Source: Pictodentalium vernedei
Lineage: Eukaryota > Mollusca > Scaphopoda > Dentaliida > Dentaliidae
Direction of reading: 5' to 3'
Assembly: GCA_031216915.1 (NCBI GenBank)
Contig: CM062297.1
Coordinates: 178,984,356-179,048,355 of the forward strand
Length of the DNA: 64,000 bases
Shown: piece by piece, positions 34,380-44,870 of the stretch
How the letters are laid out: each line of letters begins with the position of its first letter
How positions within the stretch are numbered: position 1 is the stretch's first letter
Made by a program: the position numbers and the translations under genes
The notes under the pieces: model-generated
What the model was told of the DNA's origin: nothing
The model's database searches: none
Seen by the model: only the letters and a program-made list of their open reading frames with translations

Positions 34380-34993
34380 ATGACACAATACATGGTTAAA
34401 AACGTGAACATATCCGCAGGACAGAGGAAGAAACTTAAGAGAGCGTTAACAACTCGAGGCGAGGCGGTGAAATTCAAATTCACTCATGAAGATCTGGCGA
34501 GTGGCGGTCAGGATTCGATCGCCTGGACCAGAAGTCAAAGCAAAAGGATGGAGAAAGCGATTCGTGATGGAAGAGGGTTGACGGTGATATTGAGTCCCGC
34601 TCAATTGAAATACAATTTGAGAATGAAAGGTGGTTTCCTACCGCTATTGGCAGGAATCGACACAAAAGCATTACCCTTTTCCGCAAAAGTATTACCCTTT
34701 CTCAGAAAGACTCTTGGCGTGGGAGCTCTCTCGGGACTCGTGAGTTCGGCAGTTGAGAAATTAATGGGTGGCAGCGGACTGTTTTTGAAGAAGGGAGGAG
34801 CCGTGTGTCGCATCCACGTAGACAAGAATGGTGAAGGATTGTATCTAGAACCTGTTAGAGGTGGTAACTCTTTGAGTGGAAACGGTCTCTATCTGAAGAG
34901 TGGATAGAATGTTGAGCGACTTGGTAAGGGTTTGTTGTTTGGTGAGAATTCGCCATTTAAGAATATACCGATTTTGAGTATGTTATTATAATG
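34380..34993 (+). pseudogene. Polinton GG-rich hydrophobic protein (fossil)
   Basis: It has a basic N-terminus (SAGQRKKLKRALTTRGEAVK), then ILSPAQLKYNLRMKGGFLPL with LAGI and the hydrophobic LGVGALSGLVSSAVEKLMGG. Glycine-rich SGLFLKKGGAV and GNGLYLKSG repeats follow. This 'KGGFLPLLAG...GVGALSGL' arrangement is familiar from Polinton proteins of unknown function, possibly minor virion components. It looks close to whole. Confidence 0.65.
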
Positions 34994-35059
34994 TAAAAAT
35001 TATATAATTATATAAAATATAAAATATAAATTATAGAAAGTATAAAAAAATAATATAAA

Positions 35060-35500
35060 ATGGATAAAAAGGTGGAAAAACAATTAGACGATAATGATGA
35101 ATATCGCGGGATAGAGTGCGAAAAAGATGTGGAAAAATGATTAGACGATAATGATGAATATCATGGGATAGAGTGCGAAAAAGATGTGGAAAAACGATTA
35201 GACGCTAATGATGAATATTGCGGGATAGTGTGGGAAAAAGATGTGGAAAAACAATTAGACGCTAATGATGGATATCTTAGGAAAGAACTGAAAAAAGAGA
35301 GGGATAGATGGTTGAAATTTAAAAGAATGAGACGTTTTCCACCATCAGCACTACCTTCTGAAGAGAATGGTAATGATGTGAGTGTTACCAAGAGATGCAC
35401 CACATTCATTCATAATTATGATTCAGATAAACAAATGTGTTCTTATAAAAAACGTAATATATCACAAAAAAAGAAAAAAAGAATCAACGCTGAAATTTGA
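35060..35500 (+). pseudogene. Polinton repeat-containing charged protein (fossil)
   Basis: About four 57-bp (19-codon) direct repeats span roughly 35070-35290. Each encodes a KDVEKQLDDNDEYRGIECE-like unit, and a lysine/arginine-rich end follows. I do not recognise the family. The repeats may be coiled-coil-forming, or may reflect slippage. It is a broken copy. Confidence 0.45.
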
Positions 35501-35572
35501 GAAAAAAGGAAACGTTACTATAATATATGGGCGATAGTGAAGAAGAAGAAGGAAAACAAAAAAAACAAAAAA

Positions 35573-35621
35573 AAAGTAATGAGATCTAGAGATGATCAAC
35601 CTCTCTAGATCTCATTACTTT
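35573..35621. terminator. hairpin at a convergent gene junction (1)
   Basis: AAAGTAATGAGATCTAGAGA and its exact complement enclose a 9-base loop, and A/T runs and GAAGAAG/CTTCTTC extend the stem. It lies between a plus-strand and a minus-strand gene. The same stem recurs at 42116-42166, also between convergent genes, which suggests a bidirectional transcript-end signal. Confidence 0.7.
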
Positions 35622-35657
35622 TTTTTCCTTCTTCTTCGCTAAAATCAGTCTCTCGAT

Positions 35658-36107
35658 TATTTATATTTCCAAGTCCATTATTAGCATGTTGACGGTCATG
35701 TCTTCTCCTTTTTCAAAAATGTGTTGAATGTTTATCTTTACTTTTTTGAGTTTTTTTACATCGGTGAACGTGCTCTCACCACCCGATTTGTTCTCGAGTT
35801 TGAGAGAGATTTTTGGATATATGTAACTTCCATAGGGCAATGACAAATCGTCCTTGTCAAATTCTCTATCTTTGGCGATGATGATTTTCTGTAGATCGCT
35901 TTGGTACTCGTAAAACAAATCGAGCATGGCTTCGTCCAATTTCAAAGGCATGCTATATTTGTCGTGTTTGTGCTCTAAGCCCTTTGTCTTGACCTCGTTC
36001 AATTCAATGGCATCGTGTCGTTGTAATCTATAGATTTTATAACCGAATTTCTTACACGTTTCGACTCATTTCAATTTCAATTCGCATCTTTTAGGTGTTG
36101 TTGTCAT
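35658..36107 (-). pseudogene. Polinton unknown protein (fossil)
   Basis: A minus-strand gene facing the plus-strand block. The readable part includes LDEAMLDLFYEYQSDLQKII, LPYGSYIYPKISLKLE and the strand-rich KKVKINIQHIFEKGEDMTVN. No family is recognised. Two TATATA..GAGAG-like motifs lie 100-200 bases upstream (about 36208-36220 and 36288-36304). Confidence 0.45.
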
Positions 36108-36207
36108 GATCGATTATTTGTTTTTTTTTGTTTTATGAATTATTGCAAATATTATATATTTTTGAATTTTGTATTAAATAATAATTTGTTAAAAAGTTTG
36201 TTTTTTT

Positions 36208-36304
36208 ACTCTCTATATATGTATAAAAAGTTTATTAATTTTTAATTTTCTTTAATGTGAAAAAAATTTTTTTTTTGAAAAGTTTTTTTCTCTTTATATA
36301 TAAA
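36208..36304 (-). promoter_or_regulatory. candidate Polinton promoter motifs
   Basis: On the minus strand two TATA runs are followed by GAGAG/AGAGA and an A-rich stretch, as also found upstream of the major capsid gene and the Cys/His gene. Confidence 0.4.
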
Positions 36305-36508
36305 TAAAAAGTTTAAATTTAATGTCCTTTTTTTCTCATATTAATTCAATTTTTTTCACGTTAAGAAACATAAAAAAACAATTGATTAATTTCATCAAAA
36401 AAAATTTTTTTTTTTGAAGGAATTAAACCATATATATATAAAAACTATTTTAAACTTTTTAACAAATTATTATTTAAATACAAAAGTCAAAAAAAAAATA
36501 TTCTTACA

Positions 36509-39500
36509 AATGAAGCAAACAAATAAAAAAACAGAAAATTTAAATGAGAAAACCGTACCTCAGTTAAACAAGATGTGTAGAGAATTAAACATTCCACATT
36601 TCAGAAATCATAGAACCAAATCAAAAAAAAATTGAAGTCATACAGAAGTATCATCTGTGAAACGATGGAAAGAAAAAATCGAAAGATCGAAAGTGGACAA
36701 ACTGAAACAGACTCAAATTGTGAAAAAAATAAGCTGATGACAGTAATGCCTGATGATAGAAAACGAAACGTGGAGCATGATGAAATTAGAAAGAGGAGAT
36801 ATGTAGTTTGCTCGATGAAAAGGCAAACAAAATATTGATAGCAACGACGTCAAAAAATGCTTTGGTTGTGAAAAATGAGATGAAGAAAAAGATAGTAAAA
36901 GGAATCGAAATGCCGACGTCAGAAAAAAAAAAAAAAACGTTTCGGTTGCGAAAAATAAGAAGACGACTAAACAAAAAGCCATTGAAGAACTTCAAGTTTC
37001 AAAAGAAAAATAAAAAACTAAAATGAGTGATGCAGTTCAGAATCTAGACAAACGAGATATATCAAACGAAATTCGATGAGCAATTGATGAAGGGAAAGGA
37101 GAAGAACATGTAGCGTGGGTCATCATGGAAGCATTCCAATCGAATCCCGTGGAATGGGAGAGTGCAATCAAAGGCATTTTTAAAACTTTCGACGTGGTTC
37201 CCTCGTTCAAGAAAGTCGATCCAAAATTATTCATGGAATGGGTGAAGAAAAAAGTATTGGATTTGTTTCACGAACACATGGACGTGGGACAAAAAATTAA
37301 GATGATACTCCATTGCATGATGAATAAATTCGACGTGAATTCCGGCGAGAGCATCGTGAAAAATGCATATTTCAGATCTAACGTCGAATCCATATTTCAA
37401 GGTTCTGATTTATCAGACGTTTTCGAAACGATGAAAGACAAGATGTTGAAGTCTCTCGTGAATTATCAACATGAAGGTAGTAATTGGATGTTCGATGAGG
37501 TGTTGAAACTCGAAATTCATATAACTAAAAACGATTGTGTTGAAAGCATCTTCCTACATGGAATTACCATATTTCTTAGTTAAAAAACACTCCGTGGTCA
37601 ACGTGAGAAATAAAGATGATCAGTGTTTTAAATGGGCAGTCACCTCTGCTTTATACCCCATCAAAATCCATCCCGAGAGAGTTTCTCATTACGAGGAGAC
37701 TTCTAAAAATCTCGATTGGACCGGAGTGACTTTTCCAATGCAGTTAAAACACATCGAACGTTTCGAGGCTCAAAATCCCACCGTAGCGGTGAACGTCTTG
37801 GGATACGACGATGAAAAACGAATGATTTATCCTCTCAGACAGACTTCGTATCCTGAAAGAGAAAAGACGATTATTTTATTATTGATTTCGAATGGTGACA
37901 ATCGTCATTATTGTTGGGTTAAACATCCAAGCTGATTACTGTCAAGCCAGAGAAGTAAACATAATGGTGAGATATTTTTATGTTGCAACTGCATGAACGC
38001 GTTTCACAGCGAAAAATCGTTAGTGAAGCATCAGGAATATTACAACGAAAATCAAGGTGTCGCCATCGAAATGCGTAAACACCAAACCATCGTGAACTTT
38101 CAAAATCACAATAAAAGGTTAAAAGTACCATTCATCATGTATGCCGATTTCGAATGCTTCACCGTGAAAATGAGTTCCTGCCAACCTGACGCTCTTCGAA
38201 GTTACGTCGAAAGATATCAAAAACACATGCCTTCAGGCTATTGCATTTATGTGAAATGCGCTTTCGACTCGCAACATGCGGAGTTACGATGTTGGGGAGC
38301 TGGCAGCTGCTCATCGTTGCTCGGTGGTTCTCTCCGGGTACTCCGGCTTCCTCCACCCGTCAAACTGTCACGGTCATGATTAGCCAATGTGCATAAATAT
38401 GTGACCTTAAACATCAATACATAAATAATATAATTTCGACTCGCAACATGACATGGGTCCCTTCACCTACATGAAACAGTGCGAAGACGACGACGTGGCT
38501 CAAAGGTTCGTGGAAGAGTTAGAATCGAAAATTCAAATTTTATACGACAAATTCAAAACTCCAGCGAAAATGATCATCACGCGAGAGCAGCAGGATGAAA
38601 ATAATGAAGCCACCGAATGTCACATATGCAGACAATCGTTCGACGAGAATTCGAAGGAAAATAAGAAGGTTAGAGACCACGATCATTACACAGGTCTGTA
38701 TCACAGTCCGGCTCACAGCAAGTGTAATTTAAAATATCGAGACACCGTTTTCTATCCGGTGATATTTGACAATCTCTCGGGTTACGGCAGTAGTCTGTTC
38801 GTGAAAAATCTCGGCACCTCCGTCGGAGAATTAAATTGAATCGCAAACTGTGAAGAAAGATACATTTCCATCACGAAATGGAAGCCCATGGAGAAGAAAA
38901 GAGTAATCGATGGACAGACATTGGAAGAAAAAACGAAATCCATTCATAGAGGCATACATTTCATCGACAGTTTTAAATTCATGTCGACCGCTCTGGAAAA
39001 ATTAGTCAATAACATGAGCAAGGATCAATTTAAAATCACGAGCAAACATTTCGGAGAACGAGTAGACGTCATGTTGAGGAAAGGAGTCTATCCTTACAAT
39101 TACATGAATGATCTAAAGAGATTCGACGACACCACACAACCTTCGAAACAAGATTTTTATTCGAAATTATATGAATCCGACATTTCCGACAACAATTACG
39201 AACATGCCAAAAACGTGTGGAAATCATTCGATATGAAAACCATGAGAGATTATCATGATCTCTATCTGAAGACTGACGTTCTGCTCTTGGCAGACGTGTA
39301 CAAAAATTTACGAGACATCTGTCATCGAAATTACGATCTGGATCCGGCTTGGTATTTCACCGTACCCGGTCTGGCATGGGACGCTATGTTGAAGACCACC
39401 AAAGTCCAATTGGAATTATTATCCGACGTGGATATGTTGCTCATGTTCGAAAGGGCTGTGAGAGGTGGCGTCTTGATGATCTCCCACAGATATTCTGAAG

Positions 39501-40701
39501 CTAACAATCCCTACATGAAAGAAGGTTTTGATTCGAAATGATCAAATAAATACATACAGTATTGGGACGCTAATAATCTGAACGGTTGGGCTATGAGTCG
39601 TCCTTTACCGATTGGAAATTTCAAATGGGTGACGGAACTGGAAGAGATGCAAAAATGAAAAGACTATCCTTGCATTTTAGAAGTTGATTTGAACTATCCG
39701 GAAGAATTACACAATCTACGTAACGATTATCCACTGGCTCCCGAACGAATGGAACCGATCGAAGGAGACGAGGAAAAACTCATTCCCAATTTATTTAACA
39801 AATGTAAGTACATCATCTACAGCGAGAATTTGAAACAATACGTCGATGATGGGATGAAATTAGTCGACATACATCGCATCATTCGATTCGACGAAGAGCC
39901 TTGGATGAAAAAATACATCGATCTCAACATGAATCTCAGAATTCGAGCCAAGAACGATTTCGAAAAAGATTTCTTCAAACTCATGAACAACTGCGTGTAC
40001 AGTAAATCGATGGAAAACATCAGGAAGAGAACTGATGTTCGACTCGTCACGTCTGAGAAAAGAGCTAAAAAATTAGTGGCGAAACCTAATTACAGACACC
40101 GAACCATATTCAACGAAAATTTAGTGGCCATTCACATGCAAAAGACACACCTGAAGTTCGACAAACCCTATTATCTCGGACCGATCATCTTAGATATCAT
40201 TAAGCAATTGATGTACGAGTTTCACCATGATTACGTCAAACGGAAATTTGTTGAGAAAGCCAAACTACTGTTTACCAACATGGACAGTTTAGTTTACGAG
40301 ATAGAGATGAAAGACGTCTACTGAGATATATCTCCGGATGTGGCCGCATGGTTCAACACGAGCAATTATCCCATTGATCACCCGTCCAATATTCAATTGA
40401 ACGACAACAAGAAGGTGTTGGGTAAATTTAAGGACGAGAGCGGCGGTAAACAAATCATCAAATTCGTAGGTTTGAGACCCAAACTGTATGCTTATCGTCT
40501 AGAAGGTGAAGAGATCAAGAAGTGTAAAGGGGTTAAAACGTGCGTGGTGACGAAAAACATCTCTTTTCGAGAGTATAAAGATTGTCTCTTAGGAAGTGGT
40601 CCAGTGTATAAGGCTATGAAATCGATTCGAAGCGAAAGTCATGACTTGTATACTGAAATAGTCAACAAGATTTCGCTGATGGCCGACGACGATAGACGAT
40701 A
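36509..40701 (+). pseudogene. Polinton protein-primed DNA polymerase B (fossil, with a SINE inside)
   Basis: A long gene region. A SAP-like motif lies near its start (TVPQLNKMCRELNIPHF), then basic sequence. The polymerase proper has exonuclease motif FIMYADFEC, a zinc/endonuclease VII-like insert (CHICRQSF..VRDHDHYTG..CNLKYR) and YHDLYLKTDVLLLADV. Motif-A-like YWDANNLNGWAMS, a motif B block (FFKLMNNCVYSKSMENIRKR) and the motif C region (NMDSLVYEIE) follow. The family replicates the element using a terminal protein. The region is interrupted by a SINE (38279-38433) and carries several other breaks. The SAP-like part could be a separate small gene. Confidence 0.9.
38279..38433 (+). mobile_element. 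5'-truncated SINE inside the Polinton polymerase gene (copy S4)
   Basis: It is flanked by a perfect 17-bp duplication, TTTCGACTCGCAACATG (38262-38278 and 38434-38450). The sense strand is plus. It starts inside the shared body (near GGAGTTACGATGTTGGGG) and ends in 'ccttaaacatcaatac' with an ATAAATAATA tail. Truncation at the 5' side, the A-rich tail and the long duplication are the signature of target-primed reverse transcription. Confidence 0.92.
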
Positions 40702-40944
40702 AAATAAGCAATTTGGCACACAGACATTGGACTTTGGATATGGTTATAGATGATAGGATTCCAGATATGATTAAGGACGATATGATTCCAGAAAATCAAG
40801 AGGAATTAGACAAATTCAAGATTATGGAAGTCGATAGAGATATCGAGAGAGTTAGTTTAAAAAAGAAAAAGAAAAAAAATATAAAAAAATACCATCATTT
40901 AGTGAATTATAATAAAATAAATAAAAAAAAAATATACACATTTA

Positions 40945-41212
40945 TGAATAAGAAAATAGAGATATCCATAGAAGGTGTTGTCTTACCTAACGAACCCCTA
41001 TCCAACATCGATCTGTCGAATGCGGCAAAGGATTTGAAAATCAAAGATTTTCTAGGCGTGTTTTCCAGAGATGCCTTGCCGAAGAGAAGACCTCGACAAT
41101 CGGAATGCGGAATTTTAAATCTAGACGATTTATCGGCTTGTAGGCACTCACTGGGTGGCGTGGTTCAAAAACTCCCACAAATCCTAAGGAAGTGGCGACC
41201 AAACACTGCGTA
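40945..41212 (+). pseudogene. Polinton cysteine protease (PRO) part (fossil)
   Basis: It has LKIKDFLGVFSRDALPKRRP and SECGILNLDDLS. This is the 'GVFxRDxLPxxxxxxECGIxNLD' start of the adenovirus/ULP1-type maturation protease of Polintons, which processes capsid proteins. It is followed at once by the fibre-like region. Only a remnant is read here. Confidence 0.75.
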
Positions 41213-41214
41213 GA

Positions 41215-42051
41215 TCTGGAACAGAGAAAGTCTGACAGACGTGAAATGAAATCAAATCTGAATGCAGGATTCGACAAGATATTGAATCTGTCAAAAGTGA
41301 CGATGCAGATGCGGACTCTACCATAGTCAACAAGGGCTACGTGGATTCCACCGCAACCTGATCTCAAGGATACATAGAAGCGAAAGTGGATGATCTCTAC
41401 CTGAACAAACAATCTGGCGGAACCATGGAGGGTGGCATGAACATGAACAGTCAAAATATATTCGGTCTCGATCACGATCCCGAATTCGATTCCAGCACGG
41501 TCAGCAGGAAGTACGTGGATGACAACTCGGTCTGGAGAAAGGGTGACATCATGGAAGGTAAACAAGACATGGGTGGACACGCGCTCATGAATCTACCGGA
41601 TCCTGTGCACATGTCGGATGCCTGCACCCTGATTTCGGTGGTGGAGAAAATCAAATATGCTAGACAATTGATCACCGTGTGGGCCGAGGAGAGTGGCACA
41701 TTAGAGGAGGGAAAAGCCGAATGGTCTTTCGGAAACGGAAGTAGTGGATCGCAACATGGTCAGGTGGGCTATCCCATGCCGTTGGGAGGTGAAATCATTC
41801 GAATGGGTCTGGCTTCTGCAGATTTGAATAACAGAGCGGTCGTCAGTCTCATGGTGAATGGAGTACAGAGCGATAAGAGATACAGTGTCGAAAAGACTGA
41901 GAATCAACACTCGAATGTTAGCACGTTCAGCACACCTCTGAAAGTGAACGCAGGAGACAGGGTTAATTTCGTTACAAAAACCAATAATCCCAAAGCAGCT
42001 ACTTCCGTGGTGAGCCTACTGATCGAACTAGATCCTCTGAACAAACAGTGA
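41215..42051 (+). pseudogene. Polinton fibre-like protein with jelly-roll-like end (fossil)
   Basis: The first part has repeats of the phage tail-fibre type: GGTMEGGMNMNSQNIFGLDH followed by SRKYVDD, then IMEGKQDMGGHALMNLPDPV followed by SDAC. The last ~130 residues have strand-rich sequence ending LKVNAGDRVNFVTKTNN and ATSVVSLLIELDP, as in C1q/TNF-like or other trimeric head domains. A receptor-binding spike is a reasonable inference from this build and its place among virion genes. I do not recognise an exact family. Confidence 0.6.
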
Positions 42052-42115
42052 ACACTTGGAAATAATTAATTAAAAATAATGAGTGATTATTAAAAACAAA
42101 AAACAAAAAAAAAAT

Positions 42116-42166
42116 AAAGTAATGAGATCTAGAGAGACTGAACATCTTTCAAAATCTCATTACTTT
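42116..42166. terminator. hairpin at a convergent gene junction (2)
   Basis: AAAGTAATGAGATCTAGAGA on the left is identical to the left arm at 35573. The right arm closes with ATCTCATTACTTT and is less perfect in the middle. A/T runs flank it. It lies between the fibre-like gene (plus) and the CARD gene (minus). Confidence 0.65.
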
Positions 42167-42194
42167 TTTTTGTTTGTTTTGTTTTGTTTTAATA

Positions 42195-42514
42195 CAGTAT
42201 TTCTCATAATGTTTCATTCGTGAAATTGAATCACCTATCTTGAAACACGCGTTGACATCTATTTTAGCATTTCGAAAAGCTTTTATAAATTCTCAAAAAG
42301 CAGTCGGTCCTCTATACGTCAACGTGTCTAAAAGTTTTCTGGTCTTATCTTCTATCAAGATTTTACTTTCGATTTCACGTCTCATATAATCAGTCAATAT
42401 CAAAGGTTCTGTTTCGACTAAAGTGTCTAGAATTATTGCTAGCGAATCTTGTGAAATATTTTTAATCAAACCACGTCTGTTTCTTCTCAAGTATTCTCTT
42501 TCTTTATCATTCAT
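42195..42514 (-). pseudogene. Polinton CARD (death-fold) protein (fossil)
   Basis: A small gene whose whole readable length looks like one caspase-recruitment domain. It has EYLRRNRRGLIKNIS (helix 1 with the RxxL pattern), LAIILDTLVETEPLILTDYM (helices 2-3), then DKTRKLLDTLTYRGPTAF, matching the CARD hallmark 'DKxRxLLDxLxxRGxxAFxxF'. CARDs bind other CARDs, bringing caspases to apoptosome- or inflammasome-type complexes. A CARD-only protein could block or trigger that. It lies between the fibre-like and major capsid genes, with its own upstream A/T promoter-like run. It appears captured from the host. It is broken here. Confidence 0.75.
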
Positions 42515-42581
42515 TTTTTTTTGTAATTATTTTTGAATTTTTATTTATATATATATTTTTTTTTCTTCACACACACGTCTC

Positions 42582-43856
42582 TCATCGAATGATCGACATC
42601 TTATTTCCATCCAATTCGAATTGTAATTCTCTATCCGACAGGACCAGGGTGAAGGCTTCGGTTTTTCTTGGCACGTTCCTATCAAATTGCATCTTGATCT
42701 GAATGTCTAAGACGCTACTCTTGAGTCGTTCGCTCTGTTTACTGACATCAAATATGAACATATGATACATCGGCTTGTATTCGTTGGGAGATATATTAGG
42801 GTTGCTCATCAATTCGTCTAGACCGTGACACTTCTTTCTAAAATCCGCGGCGTCACCGTGCAGTCTGCAAAAATCGTTCTTGTCGAATGACGCATTGTAA
42901 TCGATTGCTGGATATCTCGTGGTGTTCAGAAACACTTGCATGTTTCTCAAATTGCAGTGATCAAACAACGACGCATTCTTTTCTTGAGACCCGTCCCTAT
43001 CGGTCTGAAACGCGACCACGATGAATTGCGGTCTCTCGGAAGTTGATTCCATGGTCAATCTCCAATTGAAGTGATTCAGGGAGAGTGGAATGCTAACCAT
43101 GTCACACTGTCTCATTCTAAATCCCACAGGTAATTTACTCTTGGATTCTATGATCTTGTAGAGACGCGTTTTTTCCACGATCGAAGGCTGCACGTGCGGA
43201 ACGAACCACAATATCTTGTGTAGAGTTAACTTACCCGCATTGGTCGCGGAGAGTCTCACTATCGCGTCATCGTTTCCCTTTCCAATCAACATCAGATTGT
43301 GTTTGAATCCGTACATGATCTTGTTGTAATCGTCTGCGAACCCGAAGATGTGTTTCAAAGGTATCCTAAACGAAAACGTTCCTTTGGGTCTGGACGTCTT
43401 GACGACATAGTCGAATATCGCGGCGGCGCCAGCGTTAGCAGGGCCGACGGTGTCTTTCACCCACAACTGATTAAGTCCTCTGGATTTCGAAAAATCATCC
43501 AGATACGTCAAGAGTCCGAACATCGTGGTGGCCTGACTGGGATGAAACACAGATTCTATCTCTTGTCCAGATAGCAAGTATTTTATATTACTGAATAGAT
43601 GCATGATGCCATTATTGGCTAAAGTAACCGTGTCGTCGTCGACATATTCGGTTCCATCTTCCTTGGTGAGACGTCCCTGCACCACTATGTAACTCTTGCT
43701 AGGATGAACGAATAGATCTTGGGTTTCAACGTTGATTATTATCTCTCCCGCATTGTTCAAACTCGTTCTGGTTATCGGTTCATATTCGTGAACCTCGTAT
43801 TCTTGAATACTTTCATCTTTCATTATGCTTTGTGCGATATCTAGTATATTTGTCAT
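42582..43856 (-). CDS. Polinton major capsid protein (double jelly roll, fossil)
   Basis: 424 residues, near the usual size. The start SIQEYEVHEYEPITRTSLN, the strand-rich DLFVHPSKSYIVVQGRLT and the block NNGIMHLFSNIKYLLSGQEI followed by ESVFHPSQATTM are typical of the hexon-like Polinton major capsid protein. Late blocks include YPAIDYNASFDKNDFCRLH and the closing VLSDRELQFELDGNKMSIIR. The protein forms the pseudo-hexameric capsomers of an icosahedral shell. The gene looks whole. Confidence 0.95.
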   Translation of the reverse strand: MTNILDIAQSIMKDESIQEYEVHEYEPITRTSLNNAGEIIINVETQDLFVHPSKSYIVVQGRLTKEDGTEYVDDDTVTLANNGIMHLFSNIKYLLSGQEIESVFHPSQATTMFGLLTYLDDFSKSRGLNQLWVKDTVGPANAGAAAIFDYVVKTSRPKGTFSFRIPLKHIFGFADDYNKIMYGFKHNLMLIGKGNDDAIVRLSATNAGKLTLHKILWFVPHVQPSIVEKTRLYKIIESKSKLPVGFRMRQCDMVSIPLSLNHFNWRLTMESTSERPQFIVVAFQTDRDGSQEKNASLFDHCNLRNMQVFLNTTRYPAIDYNASFDKNDFCRLHGDAADFRKKCHGLDELMSNPNISPNEYKPMYHMFIFDVSKQSERLKSSVLDIQIKMQFDRNVPRKTEAFTLVLSDRELQFELDGNKMSIIR

Positions 43857-43945
43857 TTTTAAAGGATTTTTGGTTTTTTTTGTTTATTCATTAGCTTGCT
43901 TTTTTTTTTATCTAAAAATAGTTTTAATTATTTTTATTATTATTT

Positions 43946-43972
43946 TTCTCTCCTATATATATATATATATGT
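43946..43972 (-). promoter_or_regulatory. candidate promoter of the major capsid gene
   Basis: On the minus strand TATATATATATATAGGAGAG followed by AAAAA lies about 90 bases before the capsid start. The same TATATATAGGAGAGAAAAA string lies at 46657-46674 before the Cys/His gene. Confidence 0.5.
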
Positions 43973-44027
43973 GTGTGTAAACAAGAAAATGTTAAAGAGA
44001 GTAAATAAAAGAAATTTGTTTTCTTTA

Positions 44028-44870
44028 TCAAAACTTTGTCTTCTGTAATTGTTGTTCGTAAAGCTTTCCGATGATCTCTTCTCCATCCAAAGCTTCGATT
44101 TCGTAAGTCACCGGATCGGTGTGAAATATTCTGATTATCACGAAGATTTCCGAGGTCCATCGAGGAGTGTAACCCTTTTTGAAGTGCTTCTTATAAGCGT
44201 AGATTCTCACTCGATCGCCGACCGCAAATTTCGGCGGTCTAGACTTCTTCCTGATCTTAGATCTCTCGGAATAGAGATTCGCGTAGACCCGTTTTTCGTT
44301 TCGAGGATCGCTAGCTTCCACGGGAGTCATCTTGATCGATCTGTGTCGCATGTTGTTGTAATCTTTGACCAGACCGTTCAGAGAGTATATGTATTTCTTT
44401 GTCGAATTCGCCGTGAAGTATCTGTACATCTTTTCCTTCATCGTTCGATTCCAACATTCCATAACGCTAGCTTTCTCTTCGTTTTCGATCGAGTAGAGGT
44501 TGACTAATCAATGAACGTGCTTGTTGTAGAACTCCTTCCCCTTATCCACCCACAATTTATTCAGTTTTCGAGAAGACGAGTCGAACACGCTCTTCAGAGC
44601 CTCGGTGACGCAAGGTCTCGATTTATTCTTCAAAGCTCTGATCCAACCGTATTTGGAAAACACGTTGATGACCGTCAATAGATATTTGACGCCCTCGTTC
44701 CACCTCGAAAACGATCTCATGTCGACCAAGTCGGCAGACCAAATGTCATCCAGACCCTTCACGAACACCCTTCTCTTTCGAAATTTATGCACGATGGGTG
44801 TAACTCCTCAGCCAATTCGCTCGTCAATAATCGTTTCTTCTTCTTTTCCGAAGCGCCTTTTTTTTTAACG
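44028..44870 (-). pseudogene. Polinton integrase (retroviral type, fossil)
   Basis: The catalytic core part has IWSADLVDMRSFSRWNEGVK and YLLTVINVFSKYGWI, with LNKLWVDKGKEFYN, and ends in DYNNMRHRSIKMTPVEA. The C-terminal SH3-like part reads KFAVGDRVRI and TSEIFVIIRI, with DPVTYEIEALDGEEIIGK and LYEQQLQKT. This is the DDE integrase (RVE) of Polintons, related to those of retroviruses and Ginger transposons, which joins TIR ends to target DNA with a 6-bp stagger. It is a broken copy. Confidence 0.92.

Noticed and set aside
41041-41580. 179-codon minus-strand frame in the Polinton
   Set aside because: A shadow of the fibre-like and protease parts on the plus strand.
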